A stretch of 51,213 nt of DNA from a virus, in IMG/VR virus record IMGVR_UViG_3300030103_005941, positions 1 to 51,213 of that record; one strand, given 5' to 3'. The number at the start of each line of letters is the position of its first letter. Position 1 is the stretch's first letter. The notes beneath the pieces were generated by a model. The model saw only the letters and a list, made by a program, of their open reading frames with translations, was not told where the DNA came from and made no database searches. The translations under genes and the position numbers were made by a program. Of the stretch, positions 42,050-49,475 are shown piece by piece.

Positions 42050-42580
42050 TTATTTAAATGTTGCTACGATATCATTGCCATCGTATTTTGTATTCTTTAC
42101 CGGTAATTGTCTTTTGATATAAGCCATGTATAGTTTTGCACGCCTGTGGTCATCAAAGCCTTCTGTTTTTGAAGGTGATACTTTCATCGTTTTTATGCCT
42201 TTGGATTTATAATCAATGTCCTTCATAAACTCTTTGGCGGCTTTCACAATTGTAGCCATTACACTGAACAGGCGACCCTTGTTAACAACTTGGGTCCCAT
42301 CACCAAATCCGTCGTCTTCGGGTATCACAAAAAAGTCTATAGTGAAATATGGGCCACCGTACACACCACGTGCATAATAATGGTCACCCCAGAAAGCCTG
42401 TAATCTCACTTCATACAGATCACCGTCTTCCGTCTTGAATAGCACAGTTCTTTCGGCGCTATCATCATCGGCTGCTCGATTATCAGATTTTGTATACCTG
42501 TAAGCCTTTGCACTGCCTTCGCCTACTTCTAGAATTAGTTTCTCAAAAATAAAATTGCTAAATTTTGTAATGTGTTTCAT
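42050..42580 (-). CDS. Leader-tagged paralog 1 of five
   Basis: 176 residues. The leader 'MKHITKFSNFIFEKLILEVG' has two (I/L)-x-E-type sites, I-F-E and I-L-E. A family domain follows with 'GSAKAYRYTKSDN', 'VNKGRLFSVMATIVKAAKEF' and 'DDHRRAKLYMAYIKRQLP'. This copy is closest to paralogs 3-5. It overlaps paralog 2 by 4 nt (ATGA). The fold and activity are not recognised; R-R-A-x-LY-x-AY could be a structural helix. Confidence 0.7.
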   Translation of the reverse strand: MKHITKFSNFIFEKLILEVGEGSAKAYRYTKSDNRAADDDSAERTVLFKTEDGDLYEVRLQAFWGDHYYARGVYGGPYFTIDFFVIPEDDGFGDGTQVVNKGRLFSVMATIVKAAKEFMKDIDYKSKGIKTMKVSPSKTEGFDDHRRAKLYMAYIKRQLPVKNTKYDGNDIVATFK

Positions 42581-43092
42581 TCTCGTATGTCTACGCTTAT
42601 TTCAGTTCCGTCATCTTGTATATTCTTTACATTTGGTATATTCCTTCTAATATATGCCATGTAAAGATTATTTCTTCTTTGATCGTCTTTACTTCCCTTT
42701 TTAGTTTTTGCACCGGTAAATGTGAGTGTCTTTATATTTTTTCTTTTTTTAAGAATCTTTTTTGTTATATCTACTATTGTAGCCATAACTCTAAACAGTT
42801 CACCTTTATTAGTTTCAACGCTATAATCAAGTCCCTTAACGTCAACTACACCGAATTCAATTTTCATAATCTGCCACTCACCATCTTTTGAAAAATCTTC
42901 ATCAATTTCAAACATTACTTCATAACGAGTACCTAAATCGGTTACAAACTCATAAATCATATAATAATCTTTAAAGTAAGGTCCACTATCACTTCGAGTC
43001 AATTTATATTTGTATGGTTTTGATCCACCATCTCCTATTTCAAGTATTAGCTTTTCAAAAATAAAATCGTTAAATTCAGTGATGTGTTTCAT
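42577..43092 (-). CDS. Leader-tagged paralog 2 of five (most divergent)
   Basis: 171 residues. The leader 'MKHITEFNDFIFEKLILEIG' is followed by the domain. Conserved 'NKGELFRVMATIVDITKKIL' and 'DDQRRNNLYMAYIRRNIPNV' are present, but the core differs more: there is no FWGD segment and the middle is Asp/Lys-rich. It overlaps paralog 1. It is perhaps an older duplicate or under different selection. Confidence 0.7.
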   Translation of the reverse strand: MKHITEFNDFIFEKLILEIGDGGSKPYKYKLTRSDSGPYFKDYYMIYEFVTDLGTRYEVMFEIDEDFSKDGEWQIMKIEFGVVDVKGLDYSVETNKGELFRVMATIVDITKKILKKRKNIKTLTFTGAKTKKGSKDDQRRNNLYMAYIRRNIPNVKNIQDDGTEISVDIRE

Positions 43093-43098
43093 GTTAAG

Positions 43099-43626
43099 TT
43101 ATTTTAATTTAGCCGTAATTATTTTGCCATTATATTTGATGTTAGAAGTTGGTAGATGCTTCTTTATGTATGCCATGTAAAGATTAGCACGTCTGTGATC
43201 ACTCTTGCTAGATTTTGAAGGAAATATCATCATTTTTTTGATGTCCTTTTCCTTGTAGTCAATATCATTTATAAATTCTTTAGTGGCTTTTACTACGGTA
43301 GCCATCACTTTGAATAATCGGCCTTTGTTAACAACACGCTCGGCATCATCATATAAACCATAATCATCTTCTGTAGTGAAATCAACCTGAAAATACGGTT
43401 CAGGTTTAGCTTTATCACGCTCTATAGCCGGCCCCCAAAAAGCTTTCAGGTTTACTACGTAATTGTCTCCATCTTCTGTTTCGAATCTGATATCTCTATA
43501 TTTAGCCCCATCTCTCGTTGGGAAGTCATCATCGATTTTGTAAGGATATGCTTTGGCAGATCCTTCTCCAACTTCAAGTATAAGCTTCTCCAAAATGAAA
43601 TCTGTGAATTTATCGATATACTTCAT
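43099..43626 (-). CDS. Leader-tagged paralog 3 of five
   Basis: 175 residues: 'MKYIDKFTDFILEKLILEVG' leader, then 'GSAKAYPYKIDDD', 'RDIRFETEDGDNYVVNLKAF', 'VNKGRLFKVMATVVKATKEF', 'DHRRANLYMAYIKKHLP'. The order of blocks is the same as in the other copies. It lies 6 nt after paralog 2's ATG region, tandem and same strand. Likely product of local duplication. Confidence 0.7.
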   Translation of the reverse strand: MKYIDKFTDFILEKLILEVGEGSAKAYPYKIDDDFPTRDGAKYRDIRFETEDGDNYVVNLKAFWGPAIERDKAKPEPYFQVDFTTEDDYGLYDDAERVVNKGRLFKVMATVVKATKEFINDIDYKEKDIKKMMIFPSKSSKSDHRRANLYMAYIKKHLPTSNIKYNGKIITAKLK

Positions 43627-43630
43627 TAGT

Positions 43631-44149
43631 TTACTTAAGTTTTGCTACGATTTGATTGCCATCATATTTGACTCTGGCAACAGGTAATTGTCTTTTAATA
43701 TAAGCCATATAAAGTCTGGCACGCCTGTGGTCATCATCGTCTTTTGATTTTGTAGGTTCTATTATTAACGTATCTATACCTTTTTCTTTATAATCGATAT
43801 CCTTTAGAAATTCTCTAGCGGCTTTCACTACAGTAGACATCACTCTGAATAATCGACCTTTGTTAACAACAACATCTGCATCGTGAGTACCAAAGCCATA
43901 ATATATGTAAAAGTCTATTTGAATGTGAGAACCAAACTCCTTGGCTATGTAACCATCTCCCCAATATGCAGCCAGCACCACTTTATAGTCGTCACCATCC
44001 TCTGTTTTAAAAGATACCTCTCTACTATGGTCAGTCTTATCTGGTTGGTCTTCTTCGATTTTGAATTTATAAGGTTTAGCCGAACCTTCGCCAATCTCAA
44101 GTATTAGCTTCTCTGAAATAAAGTTACTGTAATTAATTATATGCTTCAT
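43631..44149 (-). CDS. Leader-tagged paralog 4 of five
   Basis: 172 residues: 'MKHIINYSNFISEKLILEIG' leader, 'GSAKPYKFKIEED', 'EVSFKTEDGDDYKVVLAAYW', 'VNKGRLFRVMSTVVKAAREF', 'DDHRRARLYMAYIKRQLPVA'. The (I/L)-x-E sites here are I-S-E and I-L-E. It lies 4 nt from its neighbours. Confidence 0.7.
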   Translation of the reverse strand: MKHIINYSNFISEKLILEIGEGSAKPYKFKIEEDQPDKTDHSREVSFKTEDGDDYKVVLAAYWGDGYIAKEFGSHIQIDFYIYYGFGTHDADVVVNKGRLFRVMSTVVKAAREFLKDIDYKEKGIDTLIIEPTKSKDDDDHRRARLYMAYIKRQLPVARVKYDGNQIVAKLK

Positions 44150-44153
44150 TTGG

Positions 44154-44681
44154 TTACCTAATTTTTGCTACTATTTCGTCGCCATCATATTTTATACTCG
44201 CTACAGGTAATTGTCTTTTGATATAAGCCATATACAGCTTGGCACGTCTATCATCAAAAGCACCTTCTGTTTTTGTAGGAGCCACTTTTAACAGATTTAT
44301 GTTATTTTTTTTATAATCTAAATCATTCATAAATTCTTTGGCTATTTGTACTACGGTAGCCATCACTCTAAATAATCGACCCTTATTTACAACAATATCA
44401 GTATCAATAAACTCTGTCTTTGGATCTTTAAGATAAAAGTCTATTGTGAAATGAGCGCCTTCTTTTTCAGCTACATAGTGATCGCCCCAAAATGCGTTCA
44501 TCGCTACATTATATTGGTCACCATCTTCGGTTTGAAAGGACACTCTTCTATATGCCCCATTTTTATTGCTATTTCTTTGATCATCCAGTATCTTAAAATT
44601 ATAGGGCCTGGATGATCCTTCTCCAATCTCGAGTATGAGTTTTTCTAAGAGAAAATCATTTAGAGTGTTTATGTGCTTCAT
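44154..44681 (-). CDS. Leader-tagged paralog 5 of five (first in transcript)
   Basis: 175 residues from ATG 44681; an in-frame GTG two codons upstream is less likely because it hides the family leader 'MKHINTLNDFLLEKLILEIG'. Same blocks: 'GSSRPYNFKILDD', 'RVSFQTEDGDQYNVAMNAFW', 'VNKGRLFRVMATVVQIAKEF', 'DDRRAKLYMAYIKRQLPVAS'. The ATG overlaps the preceding gene's stop (ATGA). First (I/L)-x-E is L-L-E, second I-L-E. Confidence 0.7.
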   Translation of the reverse strand: MKHINTLNDFLLEKLILEIGEGSSRPYNFKILDDQRNSNKNGAYRRVSFQTEDGDQYNVAMNAFWGDHYVAEKEGAHFTIDFYLKDPKTEFIDTDIVVNKGRLFRVMATVVQIAKEFMNDLDYKKNNINLLKVAPTKTEGAFDDRRAKLYMAYIKRQLPVASIKYDGDEIVAKIR

Positions 44682-45256
44682 GACCACGGGTGATTTCTTC
44701 TATATTTTTCTGGAAAGTTGATCAGTCCTAGCACCAATTTTCTAGGAATGTCAAAATTAATTTTATAGGTATCAGGATTGTAATTGAAGTGGGCCTGAAT
44801 GTTACCGTCCTTTAATTCACCCTTACGATGCCCAATCAGATAACCCCGCTGTGGCCCAGAATTGATCTTAGATATCACATTTCCAGGATTAAGTTTCTTG
44901 TAGTTAGCCAGAAATCTTTTGTAATCTCCTGGAAGCATTTCAGCAGAATCGCCAAAGAATCCAGAGTCCTTAGCCTCAGTTGCTAGATTTGCCTGAGGGA
45001 GTGAAGTCTCAATTTCAGATTGCATGTAGTCTGCTGCAGCTTTAATATACTCCTTGGCTTTAATAATTTTAGATTGTAACCAATGTGGAAAGTCAACCTG
45101 TTCAGGTCCGCCTCCTAGGTATTCAATCATATCATTTATTCTTTGGGCTGAATCTTTTATGATAAAAAGATCTTGTTGCATCATCCCAGGTTCATCGTCT
45201 TTGTGGCCAAAATCAATGTCCTCGTGGAATTGCTGTAAATTCTTTATGTTCTTCAT
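44678..45256 (-). CDS. Leader-like structural/hypothetical protein, first of operon
   Basis: 192 residues from ATG 45256; further upstream in-frame codons would run into the terminator zone. It begins 'MKNIKNLQQFHEDIDF', a weaker version of the leader. The motif 'VDFPHWLQSKIIKAKEYIKA' (~55-75) closely resembles a short helical segment that I associate with proteins of T4-like marine phages (often ending a protein). The C-terminal part ('INSGPQRGYLIGHRKGELKD') is beta-rich. It overlaps paralog 5 by 4 nt and follows a terminator, so it starts the leader-tagged operon. Function not known. Confidence 0.65.
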   Translation of the reverse strand: MKNIKNLQQFHEDIDFGHKDDEPGMMQQDLFIIKDSAQRINDMIEYLGGGPEQVDFPHWLQSKIIKAKEYIKAAADYMQSEIETSLPQANLATEAKDSGFFGDSAEMLPGDYKRFLANYKKLNPGNVISKINSGPQRGYLIGHRKGELKDGNIQAHFNYNPDTYKINFDIPRKLVLGLINFPEKYRRNHPWS

Positions 45257-45293
45257 AGTGTATCTATCTTTAAATGTATTAGTAAAAGTTTTG

Positions 45294-45321
45294 AAAAAAG
45301 AAGCCCTCACTTGGAGGGCTT
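45294..45321 (-). terminator. Intrinsic terminator between DUF932-like gene and leader operon
   Basis: A perfect 8-bp stem AAGCCCTC/GAGGGCTT (45301-45308 with 45314-45321), loop ACTTG. On the minus strand it is followed by TTTTTT. It would end transcripts coming from the 375-residue gene. On the plus strand a T-run also follows, so it may work both ways. Confidence 0.9.
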
Positions 45322-45329
45322 AGTTTTTT

Positions 45330-45346
45330 GGATCTTTGTCAGATCC
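45330..45346. other. Second hairpin beside the terminator
   Basis: A perfect 6-bp stem GGATCT/AGATCC (45330-45335 with 45341-45346), loop TTGTC. It lies in the gene-free 45257-45400 gap, close to the intrinsic terminator, and may add to it or be part of a 5'/3' RNA structure. Confidence 0.6.
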
Positions 45347-45400
45347 AATGTGCAGGGATTGGAAGAGAGAGATGTTACCTGCAAATTAATGTATTATATA

Positions 45401-46528
45401 TCATGATTCTCCACGTAAACGTTCCAATTGAGCCTCAGAAAGTAAATTATTTTTAGCAAATGGATTTACAGTTACCTCATCTTCTAGATTGTACTTATTT
45501 GCTAGTAATTGTCCAGCACCTACAGCTAGATTTCCTCTCGCAACAGTAAACTTACCTTCAGCGTTTGAAGCAGCATTTGTCATTCCATTTACAACGTCCC
45601 ATACCTTTACCCCCGAGTCAGCTCGACGCATTTGCTCTTGAGTAAAATCAGCAGGATCATGCCCTAATATCTTGTAAGCTTGTGAAGATCTGATAATAGG
45701 AGCATAGCGCTCTACAAACTCGTTATCACGACCAATTGCCTTTGCAATCATGTTATTAGCCTTTTGAAGCTCATTAAGTGATGCATTGGTATTCATTGCC
45801 CGAGTGACCATATCTTGGAAACCTCGTGGCTTAAAAGAATTAGCAGCTAGGGTTAACATATGCTCGTTAAATCGACGGATGTTATGTTCAGATAATGAAT
45901 TTAGAGAGATAGTATCTCCAATACTCTTAGTGGTCATTCCGTTAGCACACCAAAGGCGAGTCATATAAGGAGATACTTGGATCCCTTTGTCTGGCGTGTT
46001 TCTAAAAGTGACTCCTGTCTGAAAAACTTCTCGCTCCATGCCAGGAATCTTGAATGCACCGTCTGTAGAGCAATTGATAATTGCACCACTTCCGTTAGAA
46101 TCTGCAGTGTTGACATTTAGATCATACTCATCAACATAGCGTTCAATAGTGTTAAAGAAAGACTCATTATCAATTCCAGGAGACGATGCTTTCATAACTG
46201 CAACAATCTCACGAGTATTTATGTCAACCATTAGGGCAACTTCTGACTGTGGTGAAATTTGCTTTACAGCATCGATTAAGGACTGGAGACCTTCTGATCC
46301 AAATCCTTTCATCCAACGATTTACAAATGCAGATGGAATACGTAATGCATTTAGTAGCATCTTAAATGCATCCTTTGTCATTTTGATACCGACGCCATCA
46401 AGCTCGATATGGTCGTTTGATACCACTTTAAGTTCTGAGATATCAACTACTCGGCGTAAGGTAGTCTGATGTGATGCCTTTTCTTTGACTCGGTTCCAGG
46501 CTGTTGTAGATAAAGTTGTATGTTTCAT
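45401..46528 (-). CDS. DUF932-like phage/plasmid protein
   Basis: 375 residues. The middle part (~150-235), with 'PYMTRLWCANGMTTKSIGDT' and 'HNIRRFNEHMLTLA', resembles the DUF932/plasmid-phage protein pattern, where 'R-x-x-CxNG-x' is a typical motif. Beginning and end are helical and hydrophilic. DUF932 proteins are common in phages and plasmids; no function is assured. Motif copy 2 lies 17 nt upstream and a terminator lies downstream, so it is an independent transcription unit. Confidence 0.65.
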   Translation of the reverse strand: MKHTTLSTTAWNRVKEKASHQTTLRRVVDISELKVVSNDHIELDGVGIKMTKDAFKMLLNALRIPSAFVNRWMKGFGSEGLQSLIDAVKQISPQSEVALMVDINTREIVAVMKASSPGIDNESFFNTIERYVDEYDLNVNTADSNGSGAIINCSTDGAFKIPGMEREVFQTGVTFRNTPDKGIQVSPYMTRLWCANGMTTKSIGDTISLNSLSEHNIRRFNEHMLTLAANSFKPRGFQDMVTRAMNTNASLNELQKANNMIAKAIGRDNEFVERYAPIIRSSQAYKILGHDPADFTQEQMRRADSGVKVWDVVNGMTNAASNAEGKFTVARGNLAVGAGQLLANKYNLEDEVTVNPFAKNNLLSEAQLERLRGES

Positions 46529-46545
46529 AGATATTATTTATTGAT

Positions 46546-46561
46546 TTACACTTATAATATA
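46546..46561 (-). promoter_or_regulatory. Promoter-like motif copy 2 (DUF932-like gene)
   Basis: Plus-strand TTACACTTATAATATA; minus-sense TATATTATAAGTGTAA, an exact fit to TATATT-N3-A-R-TGTAA. It ends 17 nt before the ATG. It shares the flank TGTGT before TATATT with copy 1. Confidence 0.65.
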
Positions 46562-46634
46562 ACACAATGGGTAAAAGTTTAAACCTGTGGGTGAAAAAAA
46601 TGCGCCATAAACTAAAAAAAGTTTTCATGCATGC

Positions 46635-47132
46635 TTAATCGCCAAATTTGAACTTGATCTTGTCTCTTTGCCACTTGATCTTCATGATCTTGATCACATA
46701 GATCAGATGGTAAGTACATATGAACCAGATCTGGATGGCTTCGAAGATCAGCATATCTAAAAATATGGTAGGGTAGAACATAAGGCTGAGTTTACCGAAG
46801 TATTCAACTCGTTCGTCGTTCCACATTGCAGTTGTGGCTCCTATGAAAAACAGGGCTGCTGCAGTGTAGTGCATTACCGGTTGTTCAAATTTATCAAAGC
46901 ATGCAAGTATTACCAGCATACCTGCTGTGAACTGCCATTTAGGATCTGCGTGGATCATCAGGCCAATTGCCAGGATTGAGAACAGGATGCTGAAGTTTCC
47001 GAGCATCATTTCGTAGTAGGCTGAATAGCTGTCGAGTGGGCCGTATTGGGCCGGAAGTGCTGCAGTGGCATAGATGCCTCCAGTGGCTAAGATGAGTCTT
47101 AGCACTAGTGCGATCCATGTTCTGTTGAGCAT
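46635..47132 (-). CDS. Polytopic membrane protein
   Basis: 165 residues with about four to five hydrophobic segments (WIALVLRLILATGGIYAT, NFSILFSILAIGLMIHA, FTAGMLVILAC, YTAAALFFIGATTAMW, LDMLIFEAIQIWFICTY) and a basic C-terminus (KIKWQRDKIKFKFGD). No family is recognised; it may alter the host membrane, exclude superinfection or transport something. It stands alone, with ~110-nt non-coding flanks either side (46529-46634 and 47133-47247). Confidence 0.7.
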   Translation of the reverse strand: MLNRTWIALVLRLILATGGIYATAALPAQYGPLDSYSAYYEMMLGNFSILFSILAIGLMIHADPKWQFTAGMLVILACFDKFEQPVMHYTAAALFFIGATTAMWNDERVEYFGKLSLMFYPTIFLDMLIFEAIQIWFICTYHLIYVIKIMKIKWQRDKIKFKFGD

Positions 47133-47247
47133 CTTGTTTTGTGATTTATATTATTTATTTAGATGCTTCTGATTATCCTGCTAGGGAAATAGGACAAATT
47201 TTTGAAATAGGAAAAAAATACAGGAAAAAAATAACCAGACCAGAAAA

Positions 47248-47553
47248 TTAGTCATTGCCAGTGGTAACGACCTTTACCCCACGGATCCTTTGAAGCTGAT
47301 CACGATCTGCCTGATCAATAGAACCTTCGACTTCTAGGTGGTAAACTTTACCTATGAGTCCTGGTGAAGTCTCGGCCTCTTCTCGCTGGTATAACACCGG
47401 GCCAGGCCCATCGATGATCTTCCAGATCTTCTGATATCTACCTTTATACTGATTTGACGGCTTGACCCCTTGAATAGTAATATAGGCATTACCGGGCTTT
47501 GGCTCGTAAGACTCTTTTAATGACCATGCGAAAAATCCTGACACGTACTTCAC
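47248..47553 (-). CDS. Small protein with leader-like start
   Basis: 101 residues from a GTG start at 47553. It begins 'MKYVSGFFAWSLKESYE', which resembles the leader with an L-K-E site. A beta-rich rest follows (YITIQGVKPSNQYKGRYQ, VYHLEVEGSIDQADRD). It stands apart from the main leader operon, so packaging is only suggested by the N-terminus. Confidence 0.6.
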   Translation of the reverse strand: MKYVSGFFAWSLKESYEPKPGNAYITIQGVKPSNQYKGRYQKIWKIIDGPGPVLYQREEAETSPGLIGKVYHLEVEGSIDQADRDQLQRIRGVKVVTTGND

Positions 47554-47566
47554 TGTTTATATATTA

Positions 47567-47761
47567 TTAATCTAAGACCTGGGCTAGATGCTGTAATAGC
47601 TCAGGGTTCTCGTAATCCTGGCCACCGGGCCAATGCAACGAAATTTCTGATGGTCCTACAGGACCTTGTATCCAACGGATAATTATATCATCGCCTTTCC
47701 AGTTACAATGATATTCTAATTCTTGCCACTGCGGGTCTCCTAGTTCTATCTTATTACTCAT
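47567..47761 (-). CDS. Hypothetical protein
   Basis: 64 residues, Trp-rich and acidic (QWQELEYHCNWKGDDIIIRW). Member of a run of three small overlapping genes; the first base overlaps the next gene by 4 nt. No family is recognised. Confidence 0.6.
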   Translation of the reverse strand: MSNKIELGDPQWQELEYHCNWKGDDIIIRWIQGPVGPSEISLHWPGGQDYENPELLQHLAQVLD

Positions 47762-48000
47762 AGTCCTGTCTTATATGGATCATTCCAACCGGTCTCAGGA
47801 CTCCAGCCGGACTTCAGGGCCTCGACCATGGGTCCTGAGCGAAACTGTGACTTTGTTCTAGGATCTACTACTCTGAAAGTCCTTGCGGTTTCTGTCTGTA
47901 CATCGTAAATCCACAGGTCTTTACCCTGGTGATTCACCGTCCACCTTTTGGTTACCTGTAGGGACTCACAGGATACTATGTGTAGATCTTCAGTCTTCAT
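47758..48000 (-). CDS. Hypothetical protein
   Basis: 80 residues, beta-strand-rich (ESLQVTKRWTVNHQGKDLWI) with three Trp. It overlaps its neighbours by 4 and 11 nt. Layout like the following 71-residue protein, suggesting both derive from a similar small beta fold. Confidence 0.6.
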   Translation of the reverse strand: MKTEDLHIVSCESLQVTKRWTVNHQGKDLWIYDVQTETARTFRVVDPRTKSQFRSGPMVEALKSGWSPETGWNDPYKTGL

Positions 48001-48205
48001 TGACTTCTAGTAATTTAGGGTTATCTGTTATCTGATCAATTACCTCGTGCTCGTATAGCATCTCTTCGGTCTCATGGATGTAAAGCGTCATCGTACAATT
48101 ACCGGGCGAATCTACTCGGTATAGGGTCATCTGTTTTCCGTCTACCTGAAGCTCGTATGCCTTGGTCTCTGTTATTGGCATCTGTTTAAGGGTCTTAATA
48201 TCCAT
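47990..48205 (-). CDS. Hypothetical protein
   Basis: 71 residues (MDIKTLKQMPITETKAYELQ...), with an antiparallel-strand pattern (KAYELQVDGKQMTLYRVDSP) like its neighbour. It is the first gene downstream of the G+C-richer gene-free segment, so its transcript probably begins in or before that segment. Confidence 0.6.
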   Translation of the reverse strand: MDIKTLKQMPITETKAYELQVDGKQMTLYRVDSPGNCTMTLYIHETEEMLYEHEVIDQITDNPKLLEVNED

Positions 48206-48439
48206 TCTGAGTAATTTATTATTATATGCAAGGTTCTAGAAAAGTTTCTGGAGGCCTCTGAAAAATTTCTGGATTTTTTTTGGTTCTGGGACTTACTTTT
48301 TTTTCTCTCTCGATTCCTGGGCTCGATCCTGGGATACCCTGGATTTTCCGGGAGCGCCATGGCCGGCCTGGGACATTGCATATTGCCGGCAAATAATATG
48401 CTCGAGCGCATTATATACTCGCTATATGTACAAAATATG

Positions 48440-48459
48440 CTCCAGGAGCGCGCCTGGAG
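48440..48459. repeat. Inverted repeat in gene-free segment
   Basis: 7-bp perfect arms CTCCAGG/CCTGGAG (48440-48446 and 48453-48459) around AGCGCG. No T-run follows on either strand, so not a typical terminator. Confidence 0.7.
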
Positions 48460-48737
48460 GCCTCTGTGGGGCCCTGTGGAGGCCTTATAGGGACTTTTTA
48501 GCCATTTTATGCGCTTTTTTAGCCCCCAGAGGCCTTTTTGCGAGGCATTTAGGGACTTTTTGTCTTTTTTATGCCATATATGGCCTTTTTAGTCAGTACT
48601 AAGGGCTTTTATGTACTGTATATGCCTGTACAGTGCCTGTGTGCCATATAGGCTACCATATATGCTGTGTGGTTGTGTGTGGTATGGCCATAGTTGTTTT
48701 TTGCCTCGTAATATGAGCCTGTGGCGCGGTCCTGGGA

Positions 48738-48750
48738 GCCTCCTGGAGGC
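48738..48750. repeat. Short perfect palindrome in gene-free segment
   Basis: GCCTCC-T-GGAGGC, 6-bp arms around one base; same core (CTCC/GGAG) as the 48440 inverted repeat. Confidence 0.6.
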
Positions 48751-48946
48751 ACTTTTATGCGGTTTTTACCTTAAAAAAGGCTCTTTTCTGCGGTAACGTT
48801 GCGTGCAGCGTAGACTGTTTGTGTAGAAAAGTCGTTGTTTGTGGTAACACTCGTGAGGTACTGTACTAGGCCTCTGTGGCTAGGCTAGTGCTGCGGTAGT
48901 CTTGTGCTGTGGCAAGTAGATCTGCCTGTACAGGGTGCCTGTGGTA

Positions 48947-48971
48947 CTAAAAAGGGCCCACGTGGGGCCCT
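48947..48971 (-). terminator. Intrinsic terminator after the 53-residue membrane gene
   Basis: A 7-bp perfect stem AGGGCCC/GGGCCCT (48953-48959 with 48965-48971), loop ACGTG. On the minus strand it is followed by TTTTTAG. It lies 24 nt below the stop at 48995 and ends the 50.6-49.0 kb transcripts. Confidence 0.85.
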
Positions 48972-48994
48972 CTGTAACAAACACTGTGGTAGGC

Positions 48995-49156
48995 CTAGTC
49001 TGTGAGGCCGTCCACACCAAAGATCGTCTGTGGCACCTTAAAGGCTAACCACACCAGGAACAAGAGTCCCAGGGCAGCTGTTGCCTGTACAAGTAAGGGT
49101 GCGTCGTCAGTAGGGTCTAGGAGCCAGTTGTAGGCAGAAGTGATCAGTTTTAGCAT
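48995..49156 (-). CDS. Tiny single-span membrane protein
   Basis: 53 residues (MLKLITSAYNWLLDPTDDAP...). Hydrophobic span ~21-40 (LLVQATAALGLLFLVWLAFK). ATG 49156, TAG at 48995-48997, 4 nt after the DUF2958-like gene's stop; followed by a terminator. Last gene of its transcript. Confidence 0.65.
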   Translation of the reverse strand: MLKLITSAYNWLLDPTDDAPLLVQATAALGLLFLVWLAFKVPQTIFGVDGLTD

Positions 49157-49160
49157 GATT

Positions 49161-49475
49161 TTAAAGGGTTTGAGGTGAAAGTTGATCTTTTAGCTCTTTT
49201 AGGGTCGTTTTAGGGTCCCAGTAGAGGTCCCTCTCCACGTGGCCTAGATTAACTAGGTCCTGGACGTTAAAGTAGCCCAGTTCAGGGTAGTCGCCGTCCA
49301 CAAAGCCAAAGGCGTGGCCAGTGTCTGGATTTAGCTCTATGAGGTACCAGGTCCAATTTGACCAAGGAGTGAAGAATTTCGCGGTAATTTTAGTCTCTGA
49401 GGAGCCTAATTCCGCGGTTTCATGGATCTGGGGCGTTATTTTCGCGATTTGCTTAGTAATTAGCTTCATACTCAT
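49161..49475 (-). CDS. DUF2958-like protein
   Basis: 104 residues (an ATG two codons later at 49469 gives MKLITKQIAK...). The pattern 'KLITKQIAKITPQIHETAEL', 'AKFFTPWSNWTWYLIELNPD', 'FGFVDGDYPELGYFNVQDL', 'VERDLYW' follows DUF2958 proteins of plasmids and phages closely. Their function is not established. It overlaps the preceding gene by 1 nt. Confidence 0.85.
   Translation of the reverse strand: MSMKLITKQIAKITPQIHETAELGSSETKITAKFFTPWSNWTWYLIELNPDTGHAFGFVDGDYPELGYFNVQDLVNLGHVERDLYWDPKTTLKELKDQLSPQTL

Larger units (their letters stand above)
48206..48946. other. G+C-richer gene-free segment with T-tracts and inverted repeats
   Basis: About 740 nt, with no ORF on either strand having phage-like composition, in an otherwise gene-packed window. 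The bases differ from the surroundings: repeated GGCCTCTG / GAGGCC(T), GGGACTTTTTAG/GTC twice, TATGC(C/G) and runs of T5-6 about 20 nt apart (48492-48600). Hairpin-able repeats include 48440-48459 and 48738-48750. Possible roles: replication origin, recombination or packaging signal, or a structured non-coding RNA. Nothing identifies one. Confidence 0.55.

Noticed and set aside
46443-46628. 61-codon minus-strand frame
   Set aside because: Would overlap motif copy 2 and the start of the DUF932-like gene; Ser/Leu/Phe-rich, not gene-like.
48172-48411. 79-codon frame on the minus strand
   Set aside because: Overlaps the gene at 47990-48205 and gives a Ser/Arg/Asn-rich translation without structure.
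48611-48796. 61-codon frame on the plus strand in the G+C-richer segment
   Set aside because: Cys/Leu-rich translation, no leader, no neighbours; composition is that of the unusual non-coding DNA.
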